Below, one piece after another: positions 1 through 7,940 of a stretch of DNA of 18,640 nt. The stretch is from Lachnospiraceae bacterium UBA7110 (GTDB lineage: Bacteria > Bacillota > Clostridia > Lachnospirales > Lachnospiraceae). The translations under genes were made by a program, and so were the position numbers. The notes beneath the pieces were generated by a model. The model was given only the letters and a program-made list of their open reading frames with translations, did no database searches and was not told the DNA's origin. The DNA lies in the NCBI GenBank assembly GCA_002492295.1, contig DKYC01000095.1, positions 1,864 to 20,503 of the forward strand, read 5' to 3'. Positions within the stretch are counted from its first letter, which is position 1. The number at the start of each line of letters is the position of its first letter.

Positions 1-46
1 CGTTGTGAAAGGGATTGTATTCGGCGATAACTGCAACAATTTTCAT
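1..46 (-). CDS. tmcAL: tRNA(Met) cytidine acetate ligase TmcAL (YlbM family), N-terminal fragment
   Basis: Only the first 15 codons are inside the window, reading leftward from an ATG at 46-44. They give MKIVAVIAEYNPFHN, the very characteristic start of the YlbM/TmcAL family (EYNPFHNGH region, part of the nucleotide-binding HxGH-type site). The family activates acetate with ATP to make N4-acetylcytidine at the wobble base of elongator tRNA-Met. A purine-rich ribosome site (AGGAAAGGA on the minus strand, about 54-62) lies upstream. The gene is divergent from yceD-rpmF, a neighbourhood also found in Bacillus (ylbM-ylbN-rpmF). The remainder of the gene is outside the window, so integrity cannot be judged. 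Confidence 0.8.
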   Translation of the reverse strand, partial: MKIVAVIAEYNPFHN

Positions 47-169
47 ATGCAAAAATCCTTTCCTGTGCTTACAAAGCATTTTATAAACAGTGCGGATAAA
101 CCAATTTTATCATAACATAGTTTTGCCCGGACAGACTATGAAAACATTAAAAATAGGGTGTAAAACGGA

Positions 170-200
170 AAAATTTTGTATATTTGGTTGACAAAATTTT
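170..200. promoter_or_regulatory. 10-bp inverted repeat over the yceD promoter -35
   Basis: AAAATTTTGT at 170-179 is the exact reverse complement of ACAAAATTTT at 191-200, with an 11-base spacer. The right arm covers most of the TTGACA -35 box of the yceD-rpmF promoter, which is where a repressor dimer would block polymerase. The arms are AT-rich, so chance is possible. No regulator can be named from the motif. Confidence 0.4.
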
Positions 201-216
201 CAGGGTTCGGTATAAT
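188..216 (+). promoter_or_regulatory. Sigma-A promoter for yceD-rpmF
   Basis: A perfect TTGACA -35 (188-193), a 17-base spacer and a perfect TATAAT -10 (211-216) form a full consensus housekeeping promoter. Transcription would start near 223. This helps choose the yceD start: the in-frame ATG at 223 would be leaderless, while the ATG at 244 has a good ribosome site in the short leader. Confidence 0.9.
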
Positions 217-243
217 ATGTGAATGTGTGAAGAGGAGTCTGCA

Positions 244-768
244 ATGTTAGTGAATTTGATAGATGTGTTTACAAAGGACGGTTGTGTGCGGGAGCTGGAG
301 GTGCCTTATGAAGCGGAGCGCTTTAGCTGCACCTTGGGGACATTTTCCATTCAGGAAAAAAGTCCTGTTCCCTTAAAGCTTTCACATTTGGGTCAGTCAA
401 AGGCACTGGCAGAAGGAAGCGTTAAGCTGACACTGGTGCTTGCCTGTGACAGATGCTTAAAGGATGTGGAGTATCCGTTTGATTTTTCCTTTCGCTTAAA
501 GCTGGTTTCCCCTGATTATGCGGGAGCAGACAGGGATGATTATGAATTTGGCTTTTTGGAAGGGTATCACTTAAATGTGGACGAACTAATCAGAACTGAG
601 ATTTTATTCAATTGGCCGGAAAAGGTTTTGTGCCGTGAGGACTGCAAGGGAATCTGTAAGGTCTGTGGCAGAAACCTTAATGATGGGGCGTGCGGCTGTG
701 ACGATTTTGTCCCGGATCCCCGTATGGCGGTAATAAAAGAGCTTATGAATGCAAATAAGGAGGTGTAA
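244..768 (+). CDS. yceD: YceD/DUF177 family protein
   Basis: This 174-residue protein belongs to the YceD (DUF177, YlbN) family, nearly always encoded directly before rpmF. The family is linked to ribosomal RNA accumulation or large-subunit assembly, but its exact biochemistry is not settled. Visible features are a CDRC pair (Cys68, Cys71) and the C-terminal cysteine cluster Cys130, 134, 138, 141, 150 and 152 (pattern CREDCKGICKVCG, then CGC), which probably binds zinc. The start at 244 is chosen because GAGGAG sits 6 bases before it. The in-frame ATG at 223 falls at the predicted transcription start and has no ribosome site. The rpmF ribosome site overlaps its last codons, so the two genes are translated as a pair. 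Confidence 0.9.
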   Translation: MLVNLIDVFTKDGCVRELEVPYEAERFSCTLGTFSIQEKSPVPLKLSHLGQSKALAEGSVKLTLVLACDRCLKDVEYPFDFSFRLKLVSPDYAGADRDDYEFGFLEGYHLNVDELIRTEILFNWPEKVLCREDCKGICKVCGRNLNDGACGCDDFVPDPRMAVIKELMNANKEV

Positions 769-771
769 CAA

Positions 772-951
772 ATGTCTATATGTCCAAAAAATAAATCTTC
801 TAAGAGCAGAAGAGATAAGAGAAGGGCAAACTGGAAAATGAGCGTGCCTACATTGGTAAAGTGCAGCAAATGCGGTGCTTTGATGATGCCTCACAGGGTG
901 TGCAAGGCTTGCGGCTCTTATAACAAGAAAGAGATTATTGCAGTAGACTAA
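772..951 (+). CDS. rpmF: 50S ribosomal protein L32 (zinc-ribbon form)
   Basis: This 59-residue gene starts at ATG 772 after a strong AAGGAGGTG site (757-765) that overlaps the end of yceD. The product begins MSICPKNKSSKSRRDKRRAN, the standard L32 N-terminus, basic and rich in Lys/Arg for binding 23S rRNA. Two CxxC pairs (KCSKCG and VCKACG, about residues 31-48) form the zinc ribbon, so this is the zinc-requiring version and not the cysteine-free paralogue some bacteria use under zinc limitation. L32 is a late-assembling protein of the large ribosomal subunit. A terminator follows 18 bases after the stop codon. Confidence 0.97.
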   Translation: MSICPKNKSSKSRRDKRRANWKMSVPTLVKCSKCGALMMPHRVCKACGSYNKKEIIAVD

Positions 952-969
952 TCGGAAAAAGAGCAAGGG

Positions 970-1000
970 ATTGAGAGGTTTTAGGACTTCTCAATTTTTT
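970..1000 (+). terminator. Intrinsic terminator after rpmF
   Basis: A 10-bp stem (970-979 with 986-995, one G-U pair) and a 6-base loop is followed by a T-rich run (996-1005, interrupted by one G). It ends the yceD-rpmF transcript and separates it from the plsX promoter. Confidence 0.85.
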
Positions 1001-1045
1001 GTTTTAACCCAAAATCTTATTCTTTTACGGCAATTTGCTTGATTT

Positions 1046-1074
1046 TTGACAGCGGTTTTAGTATCATTTATAGT
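1046..1074 (+). promoter_or_regulatory. Promoter for plsX and following genes
   Basis: TTGACA (1046-1051), a 17-base spacer and TATAGT (1069-1074) form a good housekeeping promoter. The expected start point near 1081 would leave only about 13 bases before the plsX ATG at 1094, with the GGAGG site (1080-1084) at the very 5' end. Such a short leader is unusual. Confidence 0.65.
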
Positions 1075-1093
1075 GATATGGAGGATTTTGACA

Positions 1094-2107
1094 ATGGATG
1101 AAATGGTAAAAGTAGCAGTGGACGCGATGGGCGGCGATAATGCGCCGATGGAAATCGTAAAGGGCGCTGTCGAGGCGGTAAACGAAAACAGTAAAATCAA
1201 AGTATATTTAACGGGCGTAAAGGATACGGTGGAACGGGAGCTTGGACAGTATACGTACAATAAAGAGCAGATTGAAGTGATAAACGCCACGGAGATTATT
1301 GAGACTGCGGAGCCCCCTGTCATGGCAATCCGCAAAAAAAAGGATTCGTCGATTGTGGTGGCGCTGAATTTGGTCAAGGACGGGACGTGCGATGCATTTG
1401 TATCTGCCGGAAGCTCAGGCGCGGTTTTGGTCGGCGGTCAGCTGATTGTCGGGAGAATAAAAGGGATTGAAAGACCTCCCCTTGCGCCATTAATCCCTAC
1501 GCAGGACGGATGCTCCCTGCTGATAGACTGCGGTGCGAATGTCGATGCCAGACCGTCGCATCTGGTGCAGTTTGCAAAGATGGGTTCTGTCTATATGGAG
1601 AGCGTTATGGGCGTGCCTAATCCGAAAGTGGCGATTGTCAATATCGGAGCGGAAGAGGAAAAAGGGAACGCGCTTGTAAAAGAGACCTTTCCGCTTTTGA
1701 AAAACTGTCCGGAAATTAATTTCATCGGAAGCATTGAGGCACGGGATATCCCGACCGGATATGCGGATGTCATTGTCTGTGAGGCGTTTGCCGGAAATAT
1801 TATTTTGAAGCTATATGAGGGTGTCGGCGCGATGCTGTTAGCGAAAGTAAAATCCGGTCTGATGTCCTCTCTCAGAAGCAAAATAGGAGCACTGCTGATA
1901 AAGCCCGCACTCAAGCAGACCTTGAAAGGGTTCAGTCTTGAGGAGCACGGAGGGGCGCCGCTTCTTGGTTTAAACGGCCTGGTCGTAAAAACGCATGGAA
2001 GTTCGAAGGCAATCGAAATTAAAAATTCAATTCTGCAGTGTGTTACCTTTAAGGAACAGAAAATCAACGAGAAGATTAAGGAAAAGGTCGTTTTAAAGGA
2101 TGAATAA
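1094..2107 (+). CDS. plsX: Phosphate acyltransferase PlsX
   Basis: PlsX makes acyl-phosphate from acyl-ACP, the donor used by PlsY for the first acylation of glycerol-3-phosphate in phospholipid synthesis. It is a peripheral membrane enzyme. The 337-residue product has the family's N-terminal VAVDAMGGDNAP signature at about residues 7-18, and the length is typical. The start at 1094 is supported by GGAGGA eight bases upstream. An in-frame ATG further up (1046) lies inside the promoter -35 and is rejected. It overlaps acpP by 8 bases, which suggests translational coupling. In many Firmicutes fabD and fabG sit between plsX and acpP; here they are absent. Confidence 0.95.
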   Translation: MDEMVKVAVDAMGGDNAPMEIVKGAVEAVNENSKIKVYLTGVKDTVERELGQYTYNKEQIEVINATEIIETAEPPVMAIRKKKDSSIVVALNLVKDGTCDAFVSAGSSGAVLVGGQLIVGRIKGIERPPLAPLIPTQDGCSLLIDCGANVDARPSHLVQFAKMGSVYMESVMGVPNPKVAIVNIGAEEEKGNALVKETFPLLKNCPEINFIGSIEARDIPTGYADVIVCEAFAGNIILKLYEGVGAMLLAKVKSGLMSSLRSKIGALLIKPALKQTLKGFSLEEHGGAPLLGLNGLVVKTHGSSKAIEIKNSILQCVTFKEQKINEKIKEKVVLKDE

Positions 2108-2336
2108 AAGGGAATTAGATGCGTTGCGGAAGGTGACGGCAGCTGTTTTAGGGATGGATACGGATGAAATTGAGCCAACGATGGATTTTGTATCCGACCT
2201 GGGTGCCGATTCATTGGATCTTTATCAGATTTTTCTTGGCGTAGAGGACGAGCTTGGTATTACAATACCGTCTGAGGAAGTAGAGGGTATAAAAACAGTA
2301 CAGGATGCGGTGAATCTTATAAAACAGAGAATGTAA
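2100..2336 (+). CDS. acpP: Acyl carrier protein
   Basis: This 78-residue acidic protein carries growing acyl chains on a 4'-phosphopantetheine arm. The attachment serine is Ser38 in the DLGADSLD motif, and the flanking helices match ACP. It is slightly divergent from the commonest bacterial ACP: the helix after the serine reads LYQIFLGVEDELG where VELVMALEEEF-like sequence is usual, so a specialised carrier paralogue cannot be fully excluded. The position between plsX and rnc favours the fatty-acid carrier. The ATG lies within the end of plsX (8-base overlap) and has only a weak ribosome site of its own, so translation probably depends on plsX. Confidence 0.9.
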   Translation: MNKRELDALRKVTAAVLGMDTDEIEPTMDFVSDLGADSLDLYQIFLGVEDELGITIPSEEVEGIKTVQDAVNLIKQRM

Positions 2337-2364
2337 AACAAACAAGTATGTAAAACAAACAAGT
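2331..2364 (+). repeat. 17-bp perfect tandem duplication at the acpP stop
   Basis: The unit ATGTAAAACAAACAAGT occurs twice back to back (2331-2347 and 2348-2364). The first copy contains the last Met codon and TAA stop of acpP, so the duplication adds a second ATG-TAA outside the gene without changing the protein. It lies just before the terminator-like hairpin. Confidence 0.95.
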
Positions 2365-2378
2365 ATGTTTCAACAAGG

Positions 2379-2401
2379 AGCCCTCTTCGACGGGGCTTTT
2401 T
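2379..2401 (+). terminator. Short terminator-like hairpin between acpP and rnc
   Basis: AGCCC (2379-2383) pairs with GGGCT (2393-2397), with an extra T-G pair inside and a 7-base loop, followed by TTTT (2398-2401). The stem is short, so it may terminate only part of the transcripts. That would lower rnc-smc-ftsY expression relative to the abundant ACP. Confidence 0.6.
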
Positions 2402-2435
2402 GCATGATGATTACAGAAAAGGGATTGGTATAACG

Positions 2436-3137
2436 ATGCGGAATATGAAAGAACTCTTAGCGCGGCTGCAGGAACAAATAGGGTATCGGTTTCAGGACGA
2501 GGGGCTTTTAAAACAGGCGGTCACACACAGCTCTTTTTCAAATGAACAAAAGATAAATAAGCTGGGAAATTATGAAAGACTTGAGTTTTTGGGGGATGCC
2601 GTACTTGAGATGATTTCCAGCGAATTTTTGTATCGGGAAAATCCAGATATGCCGGAAGGACAGCTGACGCGGATGCGTGCGTCAATGGTGTGCGAGCCGG
2701 CCCTTGCTTACTGTGCAAGGGATATTGATTTGGGTTCGTATATTCTTTTGGGAAAAGGCGAGGAAGCGACGGGCGGAAGGAAGCGCGACTCCATTACCTC
2801 GGACGTAATGGAAGCGGTAATCGGTGCAATTTTCCTTGACGGCGGCATAGAGGAGGCAAAAAAATATATTTACCGTTTTATTCTCTCCGATTTGGAGAAC
2901 AAAATCCTTTTTATGGACAGTAAAACGCTATTGCAGGAGGAAATCCAAAAGAACAATACTGCGCAGCTGCATTATGAGCTGATTGACGAGACAGGACCGG
3001 ACCATGACAAGGAGTTTCATGTCAAGGCATATCTTGACGGAAAGGAAATCGGAACGGGTGTTGGAAGAACGAAAAAGGCGGCGGAGCAGAAAGCGGCGTA
3101 TGAAGCGCTGATGATGCTGAAGGGGAGAAACAGGTAA
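2436..3137 (+). CDS. rnc: Ribonuclease III
   Basis: RNase III cuts double-stranded RNA, matures rRNA precursors and controls some mRNAs. With the start at 2436 it has 233 residues. The catalytic domain carries ERLEFLGDAV (acidic residues Glu47, Glu50, Asp54) and DVMEAVIGAIFLDGG (Asp123, Glu126), equivalent to the known metal-binding positions. The C-terminal third is a dsRNA-binding domain ending in GVGRTKKAAEQKAA. The start is uncertain: an upstream TTG (2400) lies in the terminator and lacks a ribosome site. ATG 2436 has AAAAGGGA about 12 bases ahead, and ATG 2445 is also possible. The stop TAA is followed immediately by the smc ATG. Confidence 0.95.
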   Translation: MRNMKELLARLQEQIGYRFQDEGLLKQAVTHSSFSNEQKINKLGNYERLEFLGDAVLEMISSEFLYRENPDMPEGQLTRMRASMVCEPALAYCARDIDLGSYILLGKGEEATGGRKRDSITSDVMEAVIGAIFLDGGIEEAKKYIYRFILSDLENKILFMDSKTLLQEEIQKNNTAQLHYELIDETGPDHDKEFHVKAYLDGKEIGTGVGRTKKAAEQKAAYEALMMLKGRNR

Positions 3138-6100
3138 ATGTATTTAAAGAGTATTGAGGTACAGGGATTTAAGTCCTTTGCAAATAAGATTTTGTTCCAG
3201 TTTCATCAGGGTATTACGGATATTGTAGGTCCAAACGGTTCGGGAAAGAGCAATGTCGCCGATGCTGTGCGCTGGGTGCTTGGCGAACAGCGTATTAAGC
3301 AGCTTCGCGGTGAGTCGATGCAGGATGTTATTTTTTCGGGGACGGAGTTAAGGAAGCCGCTTGGGTATGCGTATGTGGCGATTACGTTTGACAATGCCGA
3401 CCATAAGCTTGCAATCGATTATAATGAAGTAACAGTGGCAAGAAGGCTTTACCGCAGCGGGGAGAGTGAATATTCGATTAACGGCATTCCGTGCCGGCTA
3501 AAGGACGTGAACGAACTGTTTTACGATACAGGTATCGGAAAAGAGGGGTACTCGATTATCGGACAGGGACAGATTGAGAAGATTTTGAGCGGAAAACCAG
3601 ATGAGAAGCGGGAACTTTTTGACGAGGCGGCAGGCATTGTGAAGTTTAAGAAGCGCAAGGCGACGGCGCAGAAAAAGCTTGAGGACGAGAAAACGAACCT
3701 CATCCGTGTCACGGATATTTTGAGTGAGCTGGAAAAGCAGACAGGACCGCTTGAACGGCAGTCGGAAAAGGCAAAGGTATACTTAAAGAAAAAGGAGGAG
3801 CTAAAAGAACTGGATGTCAATCTGTTCCTTTTGGAGAATGAGAGCCTTTCTGGTCAATTGGCGGAGGTTGATAAAAAATATACAATAGCGAAGGACGAAT
3901 ATGACGAAACGGCGGAGGCATACGATAAAATTAAGGAGGAGTACGATGCCGTCGCGAAACGGATAGAAGCACTTGAGCAAGAACTTGAAGATGCGAGAAA
4001 CACGCTGACGGATACAAGTGTCCTGCGGGGAAAGCTTGAGGGTGAATTGAATGTTCTGCGGGAGCAGATTAAGGGTGCGCAGGGAAACGAGCAGCATTTT
4101 AACGAGCGTATTCTGGCAATCCAGGAGCAGCTTACAAAACAGGAGGAAGAGCGCGGTAAAATCCTAGAAACAAAGACCAGGCTGGACGAGCGGGTGGAGG
4201 CGCTTGAACAGGAACGCAGTGAGGCGAAGGGCTTACTTTCTGCGGTTCAGACGCGCATTGAGGAGCTGAATGAAAAGCTTGAGCGGGATAAGAACCGGAT
4301 GATTGCGATGCTTGGCGAGCGCGCCACGATTAAATCAAATATGGGAAGCTATGACGCGATGATGGAGCAGCTGCGCATTCGCAAAGCGGAGCTTAATTCA
4401 CGTCTTTTGCGTGCAAAAAGCGACGAGGCGGAGCTGGACGCGGAGATGCAGACCTTACAGGAGGACTTTGCGCGGATTAATGACGAGATTATTGCGGCAA
4501 ACGACAGGCTTTCGCAGTTGGATGCAAAGACGGGAACGTTTAAGGAGCGGCTTTCCAATAAGGATGATGAAATTAAGTCGCTTCAGGAAGAATACCAGCG
4601 GTACAGGACGAAGCTTGACACGATTTCGAATCTTACGGAGCGGTATGAGGGTTACGGAAACAGCATCCAGCGCGTAATGGAGCAGAAGGAGAAAAACGCG
4701 GGAATTGTCGGCGTTGTGGCAGATATTATCAAAGTTGACAAGGAGTATGAGACGGCAATTGAGACAGCGCTTGGCGGAAACATCCAAAATATTGTCACCG
4801 ACAATGAGGAAACGGCAAAGAAGATGATTTTTTTCCTCAAAAAGAACAGATACGGGCGCGCGACGTTTCTGCCGCTGACAAGCATTACCAGACCGCAGGC
4901 ATTTAAGACGCCTGATGTTTTACAGGAAAAAGGTGTTATCGGGCTTGCGGATGCAATTGTGCGGGTGGATAAAAAATATGAGAATGTGGCAAAGACTATG
5001 CTTGGCAGGATTGTCGTGGTCGACCATGTGGACAATGCGGTTAAGATTGCAAGAAAATATCAGTATGGCGTGCGTATGGTAACGCTTGAGGGGGAGCTGC
5101 TGGTACCAGGCGGCGCAATCAGCGGCGGCGCGTTTAAAAACAGTTCCAACCTGCTTGGAAGGCGGCGTGAGCTTGAGGAGCTTGAACAAAAGGTTTTGGA
5201 GACAAAGGAGCGTCTGCGGCAGGCGGAGCAGGATATTGAGGACATCAAGGCGGAGCGTAATGTCCACCGGAGGGATATCGAAGAGGCAAAGGAAAAGCTT
5301 CAGGAGCTTTTTATCGCGCAGAATACGGCGCGGCTGAACGTGACGGCTGCGGAAGAACGTAAGGCGGAGGCAAAAGAGGGCTATGGCTCGTTAAAGGACG
5401 AGGAACTTGAAATTGCGCAAAAGACGGAGGAAATCAACGCTGATAAAAACCGGATTTTGGAGGAGCTGAAAAATTCCGAGGAAGAAGAAAAGAAACTGGA
5501 AGCGGATATCGGCGTGTATCAGAAGCAACTGGAAACCTACCGTGCGGAGGAGTCAAGCAGGACGGGCATGGTTGGCGAGTGGGATGTTGAGTACGAGAAG
5601 CTTTTACAGAAGCGGGAGTTTGAACAGACGAACTTAGACCGTGTGGAGGGCGAACTTATACGCCACAAAGAAGAGCTTTTGGAGGTACAGACTAATCTCG
5701 ACGCATGTCATAGCGATATGGGGGAAAAACAGAACAATATTGTTGAAATTGAAAAGACGATTGCGGCATCGCACAGCACGCAGTCGGATGCGGAGATTGC
5801 CTTAAAGGAAAAACAGCAGACAAGGGATGAGCTTCAGCAGAAACAGAAAATGTTTTTTACCACAAGGGAGGATATTTCGGAGAAAAAGAATGCGCTGGAT
5901 AAGGAAATCTACCGGTTGAATGCACAACGGGAGAAGTTTGAGGAGGCGATGGAATCCCAAATCAATTATATGTGGAGCGAGTATGAGATTACGCTCAATG
6001 CCGCATCAGGGATGCGCAATGCGGCATTTACGGACGCTGTGGTGATGAAGCGGCAGATTGCGGAGATTAAGGACGGTATTAAAAAGCTCGGTGATGTCAA

Positions 6101-6725
6101 TGTCAACGCGATTGAGGATTACAAGGTGCTGATGGAGCGCTATACGTTTATGAAGAACCAGCACGATGACTTAATCGAAGCGGAAAAGACGTTGGAGGGG
6201 ATTATCGAGGAGCTTGACACGGCAATGCGCAAGCAGTTTGCGGAGAAATTCGAGGAAATCAAACATGAGTTTGATAAGGTGTTTAAGGATTTGTTCGGCG
6301 GCGGGAAAGGTACGCTGGAGCTGATTGAGGACGAGGACATTTTGGAGGCAGGTATCCGGATTATCGCGCAGCCGCCCGGCAAAAAGCTGCAGAATATGAT
6401 GCAGCTTTCGGGTGGGGAAAAATCGTTTACGGCGATTGCACTGCTGTTTGCGATACAGAATTTGAAGCCGTCGCCATTTTGCCTTTTGGACGAGATTGAG
6501 GCAGCGCTTGATGAAGAGAACGTGAGCCGCTTTGCCAAATATTTGAATAAGCTCAAAAAGTCCACACAGTTTATTGTAATTACGCACAGACGTGGTACAA
6601 TGGAACAGGCAGACCGACTGTATGGGATTACCATGCAGGAGAAAGGCGTGTCCACGCTTGTCAGTGTGAATTTGGTGGACAGCGAGATGGAAAAATGGAG
6701 CGAGGAAAATAAGGAGGAGAGTTGA
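3138..6725 (+). CDS. smc: Chromosome segregation protein SMC
   Basis: SMC forms a dimeric ATP-driven ring that, with ScpA and ScpB, extrudes DNA loops and condenses the chromosome. The 1195-residue length is normal. Walker A (GPNGSGKS, residues 31-38) is near the N-terminus. Two long Glu/Lys-rich coiled coils flank a hinge at about residues 505-655. The C-terminal ATPase half has the signature LSGGEKS (1090-1096) and Walker B ending LLDE (Asp1118, Glu1119). The ATG directly follows the rnc stop, and the TGA shares one base with the ftsY ATG, so rnc-smc-ftsY is one translational unit. The same order occurs in Bacillus subtilis. scpA and scpB are not in the window. No frameshift is seen. Confidence 0.98.
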   Translation: MYLKSIEVQGFKSFANKILFQFHQGITDIVGPNGSGKSNVADAVRWVLGEQRIKQLRGESMQDVIFSGTELRKPLGYAYVAITFDNADHKLAIDYNEVTVARRLYRSGESEYSINGIPCRLKDVNELFYDTGIGKEGYSIIGQGQIEKILSGKPDEKRELFDEAAGIVKFKKRKATAQKKLEDEKTNLIRVTDILSELEKQTGPLERQSEKAKVYLKKKEELKELDVNLFLLENESLSGQLAEVDKKYTIAKDEYDETAEAYDKIKEEYDAVAKRIEALEQELEDARNTLTDTSVLRGKLEGELNVLREQIKGAQGNEQHFNERILAIQEQLTKQEEERGKILETKTRLDERVEALEQERSEAKGLLSAVQTRIEELNEKLERDKNRMIAMLGERATIKSNMGSYDAMMEQLRIRKAELNSRLLRAKSDEAELDAEMQTLQEDFARINDEIIAANDRLSQLDAKTGTFKERLSNKDDEIKSLQEEYQRYRTKLDTISNLTERYEGYGNSIQRVMEQKEKNAGIVGVVADIIKVDKEYETAIETALGGNIQNIVTDNEETAKKMIFFLKKNRYGRATFLPLTSITRPQAFKTPDVLQEKGVIGLADAIVRVDKKYENVAKTMLGRIVVVDHVDNAVKIARKYQYGVRMVTLEGELLVPGGAISGGAFKNSSNLLGRRRELEELEQKVLETKERLRQAEQDIEDIKAERNVHRRDIEEAKEKLQELFIAQNTARLNVTAAEERKAEAKEGYGSLKDEELEIAQKTEEINADKNRILEELKNSEEEEKKLEADIGVYQKQLETYRAEESSRTGMVGEWDVEYEKLLQKREFEQTNLDRVEGELIRHKEELLEVQTNLDACHSDMGEKQNNIVEIEKTIAASHSTQSDAEIALKEKQQTRDELQQKQKMFFTTREDISEKKNALDKEIYRLNAQREKFEEAMESQINYMWSEYEITLNAASGMRNAAFTDAVVMKRQIAEIKDGIKKLGDVNVNAIEDYKVLMERYTFMKNQHDDLIEAEKTLEGIIEELDTAMRKQFAEKFEEIKHEFDKVFKDLFGGGKGTLELIEDEDILEAGIRIIAQPPGKKLQNMMQLSGGEKSFTAIALLFAIQNLKPSPFCLLDEIEAALDEENVSRFAKYLNKLKKSTQFIVITHRRGTMEQADRLYGITMQEKGVSTLVSVNLVDSEMEKWSEENKEES

Positions 6726-7897
6726 TGGCAGGTTTTTTTGGCCGCTTAAAAGAAGGTTTAACCAAGACAAGGAATAATATTGTGGCAGGAATTGACGCGG
6801 TGTTTTACGGCGCGTCGGAGATTGATGATGATTTTTATGAGGAGCTTGAGGAAATCCTGATTATGGGCGATATCGGTGTCAATGCCACGAACGACATTAT
6901 AGAGCGCATGAAGGAAGAGGTCAAAAAACGGCATCTGCGTCATCCGTCTGAGTGTAAGGAACTTTTGGTTGAGAGTATCAAAGAGCAGATGCGTGTGGAA
7001 GAGACGGCGTATGATTTTGAAAAAAAGCAGTCGGTTATTTTTATCATTGGTGTAAACGGCGTGGGGAAAACGACTTCAGTAGGAAAGCTTGCAAGCATTT
7101 TAAAGGGACAGGGCAGAAAAGTTTTAATCGCCGCTGCCGATACGTTCCGTGCTGCGGCGGGTGACCAGCTTGCGGAGTGGGCGCACAGGGCGGGTGTTGA
7201 TATGATTGGCGGCGCTGAGGGTGCGGATCCGGCTTCCGTGATTTATGATGCGGTGAATGCGGCAAAGGCAAGGAAGGCTGACGTACTGATTTGTGATACG
7301 GCGGGACGGCTCCACAATAAGAAAAACCTGATGGAAGAATTAAAAAAGATGAACCGCATTATTGACAGGGAATTTCCGGACGCGCACAGGGAAAACCTGA
7401 TTGTGCTTGACGGCACGACAGGGCAGAATGCACTGTCGCAGGCACGGGAGTTTGGAGAGGTTGCAAATTTGACCGGAATTATTCTTACAAAGATGGACGG
7501 AACGGCGAAGGGCGGTATCGCCGTGGCAATCCAGTCGGAGTTGAATGTGCCTGTGAAGTACATAGGCGTGGGCGAAACGATTGAGGATTTGCAGAAATTC
7601 CATGCGGATGAGTTTGTGAATGCATTGTTTGATATTGAAAACGCGGAGACGCCGGAAACAGGACAGACTGTGAATCCGAATGGGAATGTCATCAATGAAA
7701 ATACGGAAAATGACACGCGTGTCACAAATGGAACCGTGGAAAAAGCTGTACAAGACATCGCGGGAAATGACATGATTGTCGTAAATGACAAATTGGAAGA
7801 TGCGGGAATGACGGAAACTGCCGTCGCAGACGATGCTAAGAATAATGAAACCGGCACTGAAGAAAAGCCGAAGAAAAAGAAATGGCTTTTTTGGTAA
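6725..7897 (+). CDS. ftsY: Signal recognition particle receptor FtsY with C-terminal tail
   Basis: FtsY is the GTPase that docks signal recognition particles to the membrane for insertion of membrane proteins. Of 390 residues, about 1-303 form the NG domain: G1 GVNGVGKT (109-116), DTFRAAAGDQLAEW (139-152), DTAGR (191-195), TKMDG (255-259) and GVGETIEDLQKF (281-292). There is no N-terminal acidic A domain. Instead, about 87 residues follow the G domain: Asn/Thr/Glu/Asp-rich low complexity, then a final KPKKKKWLFW that could bind the membrane. The ATG at 6725 overlaps the smc TGA by one base and has AAGGAGG seven bases upstream. A TTG one codon earlier is less likely. Confidence 0.96.
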   Translation: MAGFFGRLKEGLTKTRNNIVAGIDAVFYGASEIDDDFYEELEEILIMGDIGVNATNDIIERMKEEVKKRHLRHPSECKELLVESIKEQMRVEETAYDFEKKQSVIFIIGVNGVGKTTSVGKLASILKGQGRKVLIAAADTFRAAAGDQLAEWAHRAGVDMIGGAEGADPASVIYDAVNAAKARKADVLICDTAGRLHNKKNLMEELKKMNRIIDREFPDAHRENLIVLDGTTGQNALSQAREFGEVANLTGIILTKMDGTAKGGIAVAIQSELNVPVKYIGVGETIEDLQKFHADEFVNALFDIENAETPETGQTVNPNGNVINENTENDTRVTNGTVEKAVQDIAGNDMIVVNDKLEDAGMTETAVADDAKNNETGTEEKPKKKKWLFW

Positions 7898-7909
7898 GAG
7901 CCATGTTTT
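7882..7909 (+). terminator. Hairpin spanning the ftsY stop codon
   Basis: ATGGCTTTT (7882-7890) pairs with AAGAGCCAT (7896-7904), 9 bp with one G-U pair and a 5-base loop, followed by GTTTT. The stop codon (7895-7897) lies in the loop and right arm. The short T-run makes it a weak terminator or an mRNA 3'-end stabiliser. Some read-through into ilvA is likely. Confidence 0.5.
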
Positions 7910-7940
7910 GCATAAAATGCGGTAAGGAGGAAATAATATT

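Noticed and set aside
223..243. Upstream ATG giving a 7-residue longer YceD
   Set aside because: It falls at the expected transcription start with no ribosome site, while ATG 244 has GAGGAG six bases ahead.
1046..1093. Longer PlsX start
   Set aside because: The codons overlap the -35 and -10 boxes, and the family motif begins right after the 1094 start.
2400..2435. TTG start for rnc
   Set aside because: It lies on the T-run of the terminator-like hairpin, lacks a ribosome site and adds residues not usual for RNase III.
3200..7860. Long open frames on the minus strand and alternate frames opposite smc and ftsY
   Set aside because: They lie within well-conserved genes, give low-complexity Ser/Phe/Leu-rich products, and lack ribosome sites or recognisable motifs.
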